Shown here in pieces: positions 33,951-42,954 of a stretch of 64,000 nt of DNA. The position numbers and the translations under genes are program-made. Position 1 is the first letter of the stretch, and every line of letters begins with the position of its first letter. The DNA is taken from positions 1 to 64,000 of the IMG/VR virus record IMGVR_UViG_3300035670_000101, one strand, 5' to 3'. Under the pieces are notes generated by a model that ran no database searches, had not been told where the DNA came from, and worked only from the letters and a program-made list of their open reading frames with translations. The DNA comes from a virus.

Positions 33951-34760
33951 ATGAGTGTTAAGTACGGTGCAGTTTACGCTGCTTTTGATAAAGAAAATAG
34001 AACTTTTTTGAACACGATGACAGGTTTCACGGATTGTAATTATTACGATCGTTGGAGAAATATGATGACTAGGGTTTATGGAAATTATGAAAAAACTAGA
34101 AGTACTTACGAAAATGTTGAGTGTTCTCCTAGTTTTTTGAACTTCTTTAATTTCAAATCTTGGATTGATAAAGAACCTTTTTCAAATTATACGGTTTCTG
34201 GAAACCCTTATCAATTGGACAAAGATTTACTTGGTTTCGGAAGGATGTATTCGGAAGAAACCTGTGCGTTCCTCCCTGCATGGTTGAATTCGACAATGCC
34301 ACGTGCTAATCAGAAATCGGATAAAGAAACCATGTATGTTAGTGTTAAAAGGGAGTCAGAACTAAAGACAACGTACACTTGTTTCCTAAAGACTGAGAGT
34401 GGTGGTAGTAAGTTTATTGGAGGTTTTACCGATCCAATTGTAGCAAACAAGTTTGCGATTTTCGTCAAAGCTAAGATTATGCAATACATTGGAGAAAACA
34501 TCGAAGGGTTGGTAAAACCAGAAGTTATTTATATGCTCTTAAACTTTGATTCTTGGCTACTGGAATCTGGGTTTAATTACGACCAAAACTTCAAACATCA
34601 CAGACTCGATGAGGTGTTGTTGTGGTACAAGAAACACTATGATATTGTAATGGAAGATGCGAAAAGGTCTACAAAAATTGTTGAACATATCGACAGTTGT
34701 GAATTTTGTAAATCTAGTGATGCTAAAATGCAACGTATAAGTGAAATTTCAGGGGGTTAA
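33951..34760 (+). CDS. Putative mobile AP2-like family protein (copy 1, divergent)
   Basis: 269 aa. Shares with the proteins at 46285, 49082 and 55261 the core W-x-x-M-x-x-R-x-Y, then L-D-K-D-L-L and Y-S-E-E-T-C-A-F-L-P (about residues 87-108). The AP2-like C-terminal part is eroded (F-I-G-G-F-T-D-P-x-x-A-N-K-F). It has an extra 70-residue C-terminus with a C-x-x-C pair. No complete HNH core is seen. Likely a homing-type gene inserted between MazG-like and unknown genes. Confidence 0.6.
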   Translation: MSVKYGAVYAAFDKENRTFLNTMTGFTDCNYYDRWRNMMTRVYGNYEKTRSTYENVECSPSFLNFFNFKSWIDKEPFSNYTVSGNPYQLDKDLLGFGRMYSEETCAFLPAWLNSTMPRANQKSDKETMYVSVKRESELKTTYTCFLKTESGGSKFIGGFTDPIVANKFAIFVKAKIMQYIGENIEGLVKPEVIYMLLNFDSWLLESGFNYDQNFKHHRLDEVLLWYKKHYDIVMEDAKRSTKIVEHIDSCEFCKSSDAKMQRISEISGG

Positions 34761-34768
34761 GGAAGATA

Positions 34769-35185
34769 ATGAGTAATAGTAAATACAAAGTGTCAGAAAA
34801 CAAGTATTCAGGGAACACTAAATGTATTAGTGGTTTTCGTAAATACTTCGATGCTGTAGCAAGTTTACATGATGTGATGATGATTGCTAATGAGTTAGAG
34901 TCTAATGATGCACTACCACACCCTAAAGATAGTGTTGAATTATTAGAGTACATCCTACACACATACTTCGGTTTTGATAAAGAAGTAGTGATGTTTGAGA
35001 ACTACGATGATGAAGGGAATAAAATCTTCCATTGGTACTCAGCACATCACTGTACGCATCGTTCTAAGCTCACTGGTGAGGTTGTACGCATGGATAGGTA
35101 TATTGGTGCGGAGCGTATTGATAAGGTCTGGTATGACACGGGAATGATGTCTACAGAGACATGGGGATTATACCGTGGGGTATAG
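34769..35185 (+). CDS. Hypothetical protein
   Basis: 138 aa, unrecognised. Middle region F-G-F-D-K-E-V-V then His-rich S-A-H-H-C-T-H-R. Followed by a terminator, so it ends this transcript. Confidence 0.7.
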   Translation: MSNSKYKVSENKYSGNTKCISGFRKYFDAVASLHDVMMIANELESNDALPHPKDSVELLEYILHTYFGFDKEVVMFENYDDEGNKIFHWYSAHHCTHRSKLTGEVVRMDRYIGAERIDKVWYDTGMMSTETWGLYRGV

Positions 35186-35246
35186 CAACATTCCTCACCT
35201 TGTTCGTCATTTATGTTATTAAGGGGGTATAACACCTCCTACTATT

Positions 35247-35272
35247 AAGGGTGTGTAACAGCACCCTTTTTC
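35247..35272 (+). terminator. Intrinsic terminator
   Basis: AAGGGTG-TGTAACAG-CACCCTT with T-rich tail, upstream of the RNR operon. Confidence 0.85.
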
Positions 35273-35324
35273 TCTTTTATAACAAATAAAGGGTTTTATT
35301 CATTAAAACCTATAAAGGGTAAAT

Positions 35325-35606
35325 ATGATTTATATTATTGGTGTGTTGTGGTTGTTATATAGTGGGTTCTGGTTTTACATTTTGAACGATGCTGTAAAGA
35401 ATGAATCGGAAGCTTTAATTGACGCTTGTGGTCAAGAGGCGTTTAATAAATATTTAAAAAATTACTTGATTCATAATGCTATTGTAGCTATCATTGCTCC
35501 TGTAGTTCACTTGTGGCAGTTATTCTTCTGGATTATGAAGAAGATTGTATTTGGAGCTATTGATTTGATTGGTAATGTTGTTAAAGTTGAAAAAGGGAAG
35601 AAGTGA
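35325..35606 (+). CDS. Small membrane protein
   Basis: 93 aa with N-terminal (about 1-22) and central (about 48-72) hydrophobic segments and a lysine-rich tail. Unrecognised. It lies immediately upstream of nrdA. Confidence 0.65.
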   Translation: MIYIIGVLWLLYSGFWFYILNDAVKNESEALIDACGQEAFNKYLKNYLIHNAIVAIIAPVVHLWQLFFWIMKKIVFGAIDLIGNVVKVEKGKK

Positions 35607-35607
35607 G

Positions 35608-37800
35608 TTGATTAAAGACGTAATTAAATCTGATGGTAGTATCGAAATTTTTGATTTAGATAAGTTGTCAAAGTGGGCTAAATATGCTGCTAAAGTTGGC
35701 GGTGATTGGTCTACATTAGCAATTGAAACTTTTACAAAATTACCAGAGTTGTGTCACAGTAAAGATATTCATCAAGCAATGATTGATGTTTGCTATAGTA
35801 AGCAAGACTTAACATACAGTCGAGTTGCTTCTCGTTTAGAAACAGCACAACTACGAAAGAACATTGAGCGAAGTTTTGACTTAAAGATTAACAAATGTTC
35901 TTTTAAAGATATTCGAGATAAGTTGGTTGATTCGGGTGTTTGGTGTAATGAAACTATCCCTGAATACTCACTAAAACAAGAAGAGTTGTTTGAAGAACTG
36001 CGTCAGGTAGATTTGGAATCTTGGCAAGTTAGTCAGTGGGTAGATAAATACCTATTGAAGATGAATGGTGTGACTGTAGAGATTCCTTCTGTTGCAGCCA
36101 TTGGTATCGGTTTAGGGTTACATGGTGATACTCAAGATGCTTACGATTTAGCAAGGGATATTATCTACTCACGAACAAACCTACCAACACCTGTTTTGAA
36201 TGGTATTCGTAACGGTGACTTTAATGGTGTTTCTTGTTGTGTTATCAGTGCTGGAGATAGTGTTGAAAGTATTGAGGTTGCACAACATTTAGCTGTACGA
36301 ATGACTGCTAAGAAGGCTGGTATTGGTGTTGAGTTTACTACTCGATCTAAAGGTTCTGGTGTTAAAGGTGGTCGAATTGAGCATCTTGGGAAACATCCAA
36401 TCTATAAGCATACCGATTCTGGTGTCAAGCAGTTTACGCAAGAGACGAGAGGCGGTAGTGCTACAGTGGGGTTTACCTGTATTGACCCCGAAGTCTACAA
36501 TATTGCTTTGTTTAAATCACAACGTATTGATATTGAGCAGCGATTAGATCGGTTAGATTACAGTTTTATCTTTAACGATGCTTTCTTAGATGCTGTTGTT
36601 AATCGTAAAGATTGGTACTTGTTTGACTACAACGATGCTAAGGTTGTTCACGCTGCTTTCTATACCCACTCTGTTAGTGAGTATAACTTCTTAGTTGAAG
36701 CTGTGGTTAAAAGTGGCGTTAAACATAAGAAAGTTCAAGCGTTAGATTTGATCAAACATGTTCTTATGATCAGACAAGAAACAGGACGCATGTATTTCTT
36801 TAATGTAAGTCGTGCTAATACACACACACCTTTCAATGGAATCATTAGACTTTCCAATTTGTGCCAAGAAATCTGTTTAGAAACAACACCTTACGAGAGT
36901 ATGGATGATTTGTATTTAGACAATGGAAACGGTGAAACGGCTTTCTGTTCATTAGGAGCTTTAGTTCCTGTGAATATTAAAGATGATGCAGAGTACAAAC
37001 GAGTAGCTTACACACTAGTTAAGACGATTAACAAGTTGATTGTTAAATGTCCTAAGATGACTAAGAATCATGAACGTACTATGTTAGAACGTATGTCATT
37101 GGGTATTGGTATTACAGGTTTGGCTGAATACTTATACAAACAAGGTTATGATTATGAGGGTAGTGAATCTAGTTTGGAGTTTGTGTCTGACCTTGCAGAA
37201 AAGCATTGCTTCTATTTATATCAAGCAAGTCAAAAACTTTCAGAAGAAACAGGGGTTGAAGTTAAGGGTGTTGATTTAAACTGGTTGCCTGTTGATACTA
37301 AAATAGGTAAATTTACACCTAAGATGGATTGGGAGAGTATTCGTGGTAAACCTCGCGTTAACTCTGTACTCGTTGCTCACATGCCAACAGAGAGTAGCGC
37401 ACTAGCTTCTGGTGTGACTAATGGGTTGTATCCACCTAGAAAGGTTATTATCAACAAGAAGTCTCGCAAGGGCGTTGTGCAGTTTATCTGTAAAGGCTTT
37501 AAAGAGGGTGTTAATCTTTTAGCTTGGGAAGTTGACAATATTGTGTTAAGTCGTTATTATTCGGCTGTACAAGATTGGTCAGATCAAGGTATTAGTGCTG
37601 ATACATACTTCGATCCGCGTAAGTTTGAAAATGGCAAGAAACCATTGTCTGTTTTATTGAAAGAATGGGTTGCACACTTCAAGCTTGGTAATAAGAGTAT
37701 GTATTATGTGAATACCTACGATGATGATGAGGTTAGTATCTTTGACTTGATTGAATCTGTAGAGATTGAAGAAGCTGATTGTGACGCTTGTACTTTATAA
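35608..37800 (+). CDS. nrdA: Ribonucleotide reductase class I large subunit
   Basis: 730 aa. A partial ATP-cone-like N-terminus precedes the catalytic barrel: N-L-P-T-P-V-L-N-G with C-C in G-V-S-C-C-V, N-L-C-Q-E-I-C-L-E, and M-P-T-E-S-S-A-L-A-S-G near 590. The C-terminal C-D-A-C pair is the redox shuttle reduced by glutaredoxin (38938). Start TTG 35608 with GGGAAG upstream; an upstream in-frame start would lie in the membrane protein gene. It makes dNDPs for replication. Confidence 0.95.
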   Translation: MIKDVIKSDGSIEIFDLDKLSKWAKYAAKVGGDWSTLAIETFTKLPELCHSKDIHQAMIDVCYSKQDLTYSRVASRLETAQLRKNIERSFDLKINKCSFKDIRDKLVDSGVWCNETIPEYSLKQEELFEELRQVDLESWQVSQWVDKYLLKMNGVTVEIPSVAAIGIGLGLHGDTQDAYDLARDIIYSRTNLPTPVLNGIRNGDFNGVSCCVISAGDSVESIEVAQHLAVRMTAKKAGIGVEFTTRSKGSGVKGGRIEHLGKHPIYKHTDSGVKQFTQETRGGSATVGFTCIDPEVYNIALFKSQRIDIEQRLDRLDYSFIFNDAFLDAVVNRKDWYLFDYNDAKVVHAAFYTHSVSEYNFLVEAVVKSGVKHKKVQALDLIKHVLMIRQETGRMYFFNVSRANTHTPFNGIIRLSNLCQEICLETTPYESMDDLYLDNGNGETAFCSLGALVPVNIKDDAEYKRVAYTLVKTINKLIVKCPKMTKNHERTMLERMSLGIGITGLAEYLYKQGYDYEGSESSLEFVSDLAEKHCFYLYQASQKLSEETGVEVKGVDLNWLPVDTKIGKFTPKMDWESIRGKPRVNSVLVAHMPTESSALASGVTNGLYPPRKVIINKKSRKGVVQFICKGFKEGVNLLAWEVDNIVLSRYYSAVQDWSDQGISADTYFDPRKFENGKKPLSVLLKEWVAHFKLGNKSMYYVNTYDDDEVSIFDLIESVEIEEADCDACTL

Positions 37801-37809
37801 ACAAACACC

Positions 37810-37831
37810 GCACCTCGAAAGGGGTGCTTTT
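37810..37831 (+). terminator. Hairpin between nrdA and nrdB
   Basis: GCACCTC-GAAA-GGGGTGC, then T4. It looks like a partial terminator that may set NrdA/NrdB ratio, since no new promoter is visible before nrdB. Confidence 0.65.
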
Positions 37832-37845
37832 AAATAGGAAAGTAA

Positions 37846-38928
37846 ATGACACGTACAGTATTTAATGAATCAAACACAGGACACATCACTAAAACATATC
37901 CGATGTTTTTTGGAGATAGTCTTGGTTTGGTTGATACAGTGAATGTAGTTAACAAAGAAATTGAAATGTTAAAGGAGAAACAGCGAGGTGGTCGTTGGTA
38001 TCCTACTGAGATTAGTTTATCTCAGGATAAGCAAGACATGGACAAAGCTCCAAAAGAAATTGTTGATATTATGAATTTAGCTATTTCTTGGCAACACACA
38101 ACAGATAGTGTTGCTGGTCGATCTATTGGTGCAATGTTACTACCACATGTCACTAACACTGAAGCTGAAGGAATGATTGGTGAGTGGAGTTGTATCGAGT
38201 TCATTCATGGTGAAGCTTATGTTCACATTGTAAAACAAACTCGCATGAACCCTGATCAAGCTTTAATTGACACTTACAAGAACATTCGTGTTTTGGCTCG
38301 TAGTAAGAAGATTATTGATGTATTTAACTCTTTGTATAATATGTCACATAATCTCCCATTACGTGAAAAGAAAAAGATCATGGCAAAAGCTCTTGTCACC
38401 ATTATGGCTATGGAATGTATTAGCTTTATGTCTTCTTTTGGTGTGACATTTGCTATTGCTGAGTTAGGTTACTTTCAAGGTATTGCTGAAACAGTGTCTA
38501 CTATCGCACGAGATGAATTGTATCATGGTCGTATGAGTTATGAGTTAATTAAGGCTACTCGTTATGTAGACGGTTGGAGTGATATTTACGATGAAGTCTT
38601 AGAGGAATGTTCAGAAGTTATTCACTCGATTACTAAGGGTGAACATGCTTGGAATGAATACCTGTTCTCAGAAGGTCGTAGCTTACCAAACCTAACGAGA
38701 AATAATTTAGATGAATTGAATTTGTACTTCCACAACTTTGTTTGTAACCTTGTTGGTATTAAAAACAATTTCGAGGTTGTTAAGGATCATCCGTGTAAAT
38801 TTATGGATAAGTACATTGATCGCTCTTTGTTGCAATTCGCATCTCAAGAGATTCAACACACTAGCTATCGTCAAGGTAGTGTTGTAGATGATTTGGACGA
38901 TGATTTAGATTTTGATTTTAATTTTTAA
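37846..38928 (+). CDS. nrdB: Ribonucleotide reductase class I small subunit
   Basis: 360 aa. Metal-site helices: W-S-C-I-E-F-I-H-G-E-A-Y-x-H-I (E and H ligands) and I-A-R-D-E-L-Y-H (second E/H set). A four-helix ferritin-like protein that supplies the radical to NrdA. The tail ends D-F-D-F-N-F, an acidic/aromatic end expected to dock on NrdA. AGGAAAG before ATG. Confidence 0.95.
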   Translation: MTRTVFNESNTGHITKTYPMFFGDSLGLVDTVNVVNKEIEMLKEKQRGGRWYPTEISLSQDKQDMDKAPKEIVDIMNLAISWQHTTDSVAGRSIGAMLLPHVTNTEAEGMIGEWSCIEFIHGEAYVHIVKQTRMNPDQALIDTYKNIRVLARSKKIIDVFNSLYNMSHNLPLREKKKIMAKALVTIMAMECISFMSSFGVTFAIAELGYFQGIAETVSTIARDELYHGRMSYELIKATRYVDGWSDIYDEVLEECSEVIHSITKGEHAWNEYLFSEGRSLPNLTRNNLDELNLYFHNFVCNLVGIKNNFEVVKDHPCKFMDKYIDRSLLQFASQEIQHTSYRQGSVVDDLDDDLDFDFNF

Positions 38929-38937
38929 GGGGAAGAA

Positions 38938-39156
38938 ATGATTACTGTATATTCTAAAGATTCTTGTGCTAAATGTGGTCAAGCGATTATGCTGCTAAAG
39001 ATGAAAGGTGTTGAACATGAAGTATTAAAGCTTGGTGTTGATTACGATTATGATAAAGCTGTAGAGCTTTCTAATGGTCAGAAGGAATTTCCTTTGATCT
39101 ATGTAGGGGGAAATCATCTAGGTGGACTAGAAGCTCTTAAACAGCACCTTTCATAA
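38938..39156 (+). CDS. Glutaredoxin-like protein
   Basis: 72 aa. Active site C-A-K-C at residues 10-13 after an M-I-T-V-Y strand, a cis-Pro in F-P-L-I-Y, and G-G-x-x-x-L-G-G. Probably the reductant for the C-terminal cysteines of NrdA. AAGGGGAAGAA before ATG. Confidence 0.9.
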   Translation: MITVYSKDSCAKCGQAIMLLKMKGVEHEVLKLGVDYDYDKAVELSNGQKEFPLIYVGGNHLGGLEALKQHLS

Positions 39157-39199
39157 AATCCATATAAAATAAATTTAAAAGGAATGTGACACATAGTTG

Positions 39200-39228
39200 T
39201 TGCCTTCCTTTCTTTTTATCTATATACT
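39200..39228 (+). promoter_or_regulatory. Sigma70-type promoter
   Basis: TTGCCT, 17 bp, TATACT, 33 nt before the next gene. Confidence 0.5.
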
Positions 39229-39261
39229 TTAATTATTCAAGAGAAACTATTAGGTGATAAA

Positions 39262-39546
39262 ATGAAACTAGAATTTAAGAAAGATAATTCATATGTTGGT
39301 CGTAGTGATCCATTTTGGGAGCACCCTTCTTGGGATTTACTATTAAAGACGGTTGAAGATGAGTGTGAGCTATATAAGATTAAAGAGTTTTTAGATTCTT
39401 TTGATGCTGAAATCAAATTTGTTTGGTTTGAAAACGATCCCTCTGTTTCAGAAGAAATTATAGATCAATATTTTGATGGCGATTGTGATGTATTAACAGG
39501 TTGGAATCCTATCGTACCAGATGGAAGTGGTTGGGTATTGTTATAA
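39262..39546 (+). CDS. Hypothetical acidic protein
   Basis: 94 aa, rich in Asp, Glu and Trp; unrecognised. No clear GGAG site (AGGTGATAAA). Confidence 0.65.
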   Translation: MKLEFKKDNSYVGRSDPFWEHPSWDLLLKTVEDECELYKIKEFLDSFDAEIKFVWFENDPSVSEEIIDQYFDGDCDVLTGWNPIVPDGSGWVLL

Positions 39547-39593
39547 ATTCATGATACTGAGGATGGTGCTGTGTCTTTATGGGGAAGAAATAA

Positions 39594-39767
39594 ATGTTAA
39601 TTGATAACTCAGATATGTTTTACGAAGATTTAGAGAAATACAAACGCCAACACCGAAAGCGTCAGAAAGATATGCGAGAAGTTAAACGTTTAACTCGTAG
39701 TGTTGAGAGATTCTTAAAGCAAAAGACTAATGTTGATGCTGAACAAAAGTATTACTGGGAGGTGTAA
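39594..39767 (+). CDS. Hypothetical basic small protein
   Basis: 57 aa, very basic in the middle (K-R-Q-H-R-K-R-Q-K), single helix likely. GGGGAAG before ATG; TAATG overlap with the next tiny frame. Confidence 0.65.
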   Translation: MLIDNSDMFYEDLEKYKRQHRKRQKDMREVKRLTRSVERFLKQKTNVDAEQKYYWEV

Positions 39768-39847
39768 TGTCCTACGTTCATTACGTGACAACACTCATGT
39801 GTGCGATCAAGCATTGTCACTGTCGCTCCAACGCACGTAATTCTTGA
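39767..39847 (+). CDS. Possible 26-aa microprotein
   Basis: Frame begins with a TAATG overlap after a strong GGGAGGTG site and encodes a Cys/His-containing peptide (K-H-C-H-C). The ribosome site is as good as those of neighbouring genes, but the length gives no statistical support. Confidence 0.35.
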   Translation: MSYVHYVTTLMCAIKHCHCRSNARNS

Positions 39848-39857
39848 TAGGTGTGAT

Positions 39858-40085
39858 ATGAATACAAGCAAAATTACAGGTAAATTAGTTGCCAATATTG
39901 AAACAGATGAGTATAGTATCAACCAACATATTGATCAATGTTTGCAGAAGATTGAAGATACTTGGTCTGATGTGTCTGTAGACTACTCTAGTGTAGAAGA
40001 ATACTTCTTAGAGTTGGTTGATGTTGATAGTTGGGTTAGTAAAAATTGGATCACATTTAGTGTAGAATTTAAGGAGAGTAAATAA
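39858..40085 (+). CDS. Hypothetical acidic protein
   Basis: 75 aa from ATG 39858 (AGGTG upstream); the longer frame to 39801 overlaps the microprotein. Acidic with V-D-V-D-S-W. Unrecognised. It ends 1 nt before thyX. Confidence 0.65.
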   Translation: MNTSKITGKLVANIETDEYSINQHIDQCLQKIEDTWSDVSVDYSSVEEYFLELVDVDSWVSKNWITFSVEFKESK

Positions 40086-40086
40086 G

Positions 40087-40749
40087 GTGTTTGATTTTAA
40101 TAAAGTGCGTGTTATTGGTGTGACTCAGCCTGTCGTTGATTTTATACCAGACAGTGAGGGTATTTTGAGTTACGCTGCTCGTGTTAGTAGTCCGAACAAC
40201 CAAGAGAATTTTGACACAGCAAACAAGCTGTTAGACTATTGTGTTCGTAATAAGCACTATTCAGTGTTTGAGACTTGTTCTGTAACAATGGAGATTGAAA
40301 CTCCTCGTGACATTGCTCGTCAGATTCTACGACATCGTTCTTTCTCATTCCAAGAGTTTAGTCAACGGTATGCTCAGTCCACACAATTTATTGAACGTGA
40401 GTGTCGTTTGCAGGACACTAAAAACCGTCAGAACAGTTTTGAAACTAATGATGCACAGTTGCAAGATAAGTGGAAAGAACTTCAAGAGCAAGTCCGTGTT
40501 ACAGCTCAGAACAACTATGAAACTGCATTATCACTCGGTATTGCAAAAGAGGTTGCTCGTGTGTTATTACCGGAAGGTTTAACTATGAGTAAAATGTATA
40601 TGCAAGGTAGCGTCAGAAGTTACCTCCACTTCATTCAAGTTCGTGATGATGAGGGGGTAGCCCAGAAGGAAGTTGTTGATGTAGCTCGTAAGGTTAAAGA
40701 TGAGTTGCTAAAATACTTCCCAAGCTTGTCTGGACAGTTGAGTAAATAA
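40087..40749 (+). CDS. thyX: FAD-dependent thymidylate synthase
   Basis: 220 aa. ThyX signature R-H-R-S-F-S-F-Q-E-F-S-Q-R-Y near 82-95, then a helical C-terminal half with R-S-Y-L-H-F. Makes dTMP from dUMP with methylene-THF and FAD. GTG start after GGAGAG. It works downstream of the deaminase at 20167. Confidence 0.95.
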   Translation: MFDFNKVRVIGVTQPVVDFIPDSEGILSYAARVSSPNNQENFDTANKLLDYCVRNKHYSVFETCSVTMEIETPRDIARQILRHRSFSFQEFSQRYAQSTQFIERECRLQDTKNRQNSFETNDAQLQDKWKELQEQVRVTAQNNYETALSLGIAKEVARVLLPEGLTMSKMYMQGSVRSYLHFIQVRDDEGVAQKEVVDVARKVKDELLKYFPSLSGQLSK

Positions 40750-40790
40750 ATTTAAGGGTGTAATACTAAGATGATTCTTCATCAAAGGTG

Positions 40791-40818
40791 TTGCACTCTT
40801 TTTTGTTGTGTGTATAAT
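40791..40818 (+). promoter_or_regulatory. Sigma70-type promoter
   Basis: TTGCAC, 16 bp, TATAAT, 32 nt upstream of ATG 40850. Confidence 0.75.
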
Positions 40819-40849
40819 TGAATACATATTAACTTAATTGGATACTGAC

Positions 40850-41158
40850 ATGGAAACTAAAGAACTTTTACTTAAAGAGTTGAAAAACATAAACCCTAAT
40901 AAGTGTGATATTAAGATCAGTCGTAATACTGATTACTCTCTTTTATTTAGCACAACAAGTCAATCCTTAAAGTGTGTAACTTACATCTCCATTATTAGTG
41001 ATTGTCTTACAGCTACTATTTCTAGTAATGATGGTGCGTCTTTTTCTATTTACAATAAAGGTAACGTATTAGATTCTAAGAGTTATTGTATCGAATGTGA
41101 AGGGTTGTTCAAAGAGGTTTATGATGCTATCAAACATTTGTTAATTGTTGATGTGTAG
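40850..41158 (+). CDS. Hypothetical protein
   Basis: 102 aa from ATG 40850; in-frame TTG 40838 is possible. Ser/Thr- and Cys-containing, unrecognised. First gene of a run of small genes to 42444. Confidence 0.65.
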   Translation: METKELLLKELKNINPNKCDIKISRNTDYSLLFSTTSQSLKCVTYISIISDCLTATISSNDGASFSIYNKGNVLDSKSYCIECEGLFKEVYDAIKHLLIVDV

Positions 41159-41175
41159 GGTGGGGGGTAGTTTAA

Positions 41176-41373
41176 ATGAGTGATGATAATAATACACAAA
41201 AACAACGAGTGTTTGAAGTTGGTGAGTGGTGTAGGGTAACTAAAGGTTTTTATCGTAATCATAAATGTTGGTGTTCATATAAAATTGATTGCGATGTTAT
41301 TGGAAGTATGTTTTACTTAGAATCACTAGGGACATACTTTAGTGAAGATTATATTACGTTTAATGTTGAATGA
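41176..41373 (+). CDS. Hypothetical small protein
   Basis: 65 aa, three Cys and several aromatic residues (G-E-W-C-R-V-T-K-G-F-Y), unrecognised. GGGGGG-type purine site 9-14 nt upstream of ATG. Confidence 0.65.
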   Translation: MSDDNNTQKQRVFEVGEWCRVTKGFYRNHKCWCSYKIDCDVIGSMFYLESLGTYFSEDYITFNVE

Positions 41374-41394
41374 TTTAAATTTAGGAGAGTTAAA

Positions 41395-41568
41395 ATGGCT
41401 AAACAAAAGCAAGATAACAAGACTGTTGATATTGAGCTGTTAATCCTACGAGATAAGATTGAAGAGCTTATTGATAAGTATGAAAGTAATTCGAACGGAA
41501 TGGATATTATTACTCAAACGTGGTGTCAATCAATTACTATAGACTTGAAAGGGTTATTGGAGAATTAG
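41395..41568 (+). CDS. Hypothetical small helical protein
   Basis: 57 aa, helical middle (L-R-D-K-I-E-E-L-I-D-K), unrecognised. AGGAGAG before ATG; its TAG abuts the next ATG. Confidence 0.7.
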   Translation: MAKQKQDNKTVDIELLILRDKIEELIDKYESNSNGMDIITQTWCQSITIDLKGLLEN

Positions 41569-41952
41569 ATGAATATTAAACTGAAAGACAATTGGGTGCT
41601 AACAAAGAACCCTAACAATATTATTCTTGGTAAAGTTACTAAGCGGAAGAATAAACTTGGAGAGATGGAAGATCACATTCAAAACATTGGGTACTATACA
41701 ACCCCATTTAACGCTGTTTTAGGCTACTTAAAGTACGGTATTAGGGATAGTAGTGCTGAGAGCTTTACAGAGCTAGAACAAGCTTACAATGAGCTTATCG
41801 CTAGTGTTTCTAAGGGTGTTGGTGAATGGTGTAGTGAGCAAGATAAGATTCAAACTTTAGAGCTAGAGAATAAGACTTTGAAGAGTAAACTTGATTTGTT
41901 GCAACACATGTATGATAGCTTAAGGTTTAGATTGGATGGGTTGGAACAGTGA
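41569..41952 (+). CDS. Hypothetical protein with coiled-coil end
   Basis: 127 aa. The N-terminal half resembles small phage proteins of the form W-V-L-T-K-N-P-x-N ... K-V-T-K-R-K; the last 40 residues are coiled coil. TTGGAG lies 10 nt upstream. Unrecognised. Confidence 0.7.
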   Translation: MNIKLKDNWVLTKNPNNIILGKVTKRKNKLGEMEDHIQNIGYYTTPFNAVLGYLKYGIRDSSAESFTELEQAYNELIASVSKGVGEWCSEQDKIQTLELENKTLKSKLDLLQHMYDSLRFRLDGLEQ

Positions 41953-42260
41953 GAAAAGACTTTAGAGATTGTGAAGATGATGGTTCAAAGCATGTGTTTT
42001 TGGTTGGCACGGCTGTTGTCTTTTCATTTGTGATATTCCTACCACTACTCTTTATTTGGGGTTCTAGTAACAGCAGTTCGAGTGTTGATGATTTAAAACC
42101 TAAACTTTTAGATACGAACTCAATAGGTTGTTCAAAGTATCGTTACAAAGGTAGTGAGTATTGGGTTTGTCCTAAAGAGTTGAACATTAATTCTGTAGAG
42201 GTTACTTATCGTAACGGTAGAACCTCTAGAACTGAGTTGGAACCTGTTTTACAAGAATAG
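41949..42260 (+). CDS. Single-TM membrane protein
   Basis: 103 aa, GTG start overlapping the upstream TGA. One hydrophobic helix (about 16-38) follows a charged N-terminus; the rest is outside with two Cys (S-K-Y-R-Y ... W-V-C). Unknown role. Confidence 0.65.
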   Translation: MRKDFRDCEDDGSKHVFLVGTAVVFSFVIFLPLLFIWGSSNSSSSVDDLKPKLLDTNSIGCSKYRYKGSEYWVCPKELNINSVEVTYRNGRTSRTELEPVLQE

Positions 42261-42282
42261 GTGTTAAGTAGGAGGGTTTAGG

Positions 42283-42444
42283 ATGTTGAAAAGTGAGGTT
42301 TTATTTGATGGAAACTTGATCTATGTAAACGGCTTGGTTATTGAGCGTGGAAAGTTTGATTATTATGTGACGAACAGTGATGAAGATGTTTTACTGGAGT
42401 GGGTTTCTATTGAGGAAGCTGTGAAGTTTTGTTTGGAGCAATAA
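42283..42444 (+). CDS. Hypothetical small protein
   Basis: 53 aa, unrecognised. GGAGGGTTTAGG before ATG. Beta-like N-terminus, acidic. Confidence 0.65.
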   Translation: MLKSEVLFDGNLIYVNGLVIERGKFDYYVTNSDEDVLLEWVSIEEAVKFCLEQ

Positions 42445-42449
42445 AACTA

Positions 42450-42478
42450 TTGACCATTTAAAACAACTCTGCTATCTT
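42450..42478 (+). promoter_or_regulatory. Sigma70-type promoter
   Basis: TTGACC, 17 bp, TATCTT, 34 nt upstream of the next ATG. Confidence 0.7.
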
Positions 42479-42511
42479 ACTCTCATACACAAACATATCA
42501 GGAGAAACACA

Positions 42512-42805
42512 ATGAACATCAATGAAATTACATTTGAAGTGAAAGCTGTAGAGGGTACAGAGTTGTTCGAATACAAATTTAAGAATGTACCAGATTATGA
42601 AACTATTACTTTCTACATGGATGAAGATGTAAATGCTACAACCCTTGAGGAATTACTTGCGGGTTTGAGTATTATTAACCCACATCATTTCCGTAGTATG
42701 TCTGGTGCATATAACACACCCTTAGGGCGATTAATGATTAATGGTGATCATAATCTTGGTAGTTATGAAGCATTATTAGAAGTTGTTGAGATGTACTCTG
42801 AATAA
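42512..42805 (+). CDS. Hypothetical protein
   Basis: 97 aa, acidic, unrecognised. Single gene between its own promoter and a terminator, with AGGAGAAACACA site. Probably well expressed. Confidence 0.75.
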   Translation: MNINEITFEVKAVEGTELFEYKFKNVPDYETITFYMDEDVNATTLEELLAGLSIINPHHFRSMSGAYNTPLGRLMINGDHNLGSYEALLEVVEMYSE

Positions 42806-42828
42806 TAATATGCCAACTATGTAACACA

Positions 42829-42850
42829 GGGAGCTATAAGCTCCTTTTTT
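42829..42850 (+). terminator. Intrinsic terminator
   Basis: GGAGCT-ATA-AGCTCC with T6 tail. Confidence 0.9.
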
Positions 42851-42954
42851 AATGTCTGTAAGAAAGCTAATGGGTAAATCTTTGTGTTTGCGATACACAG
42901 ACAACAAGTTGTATAACCGTTTGTCGGTTGTTTGTAAAATGGTTAAAAAACATA

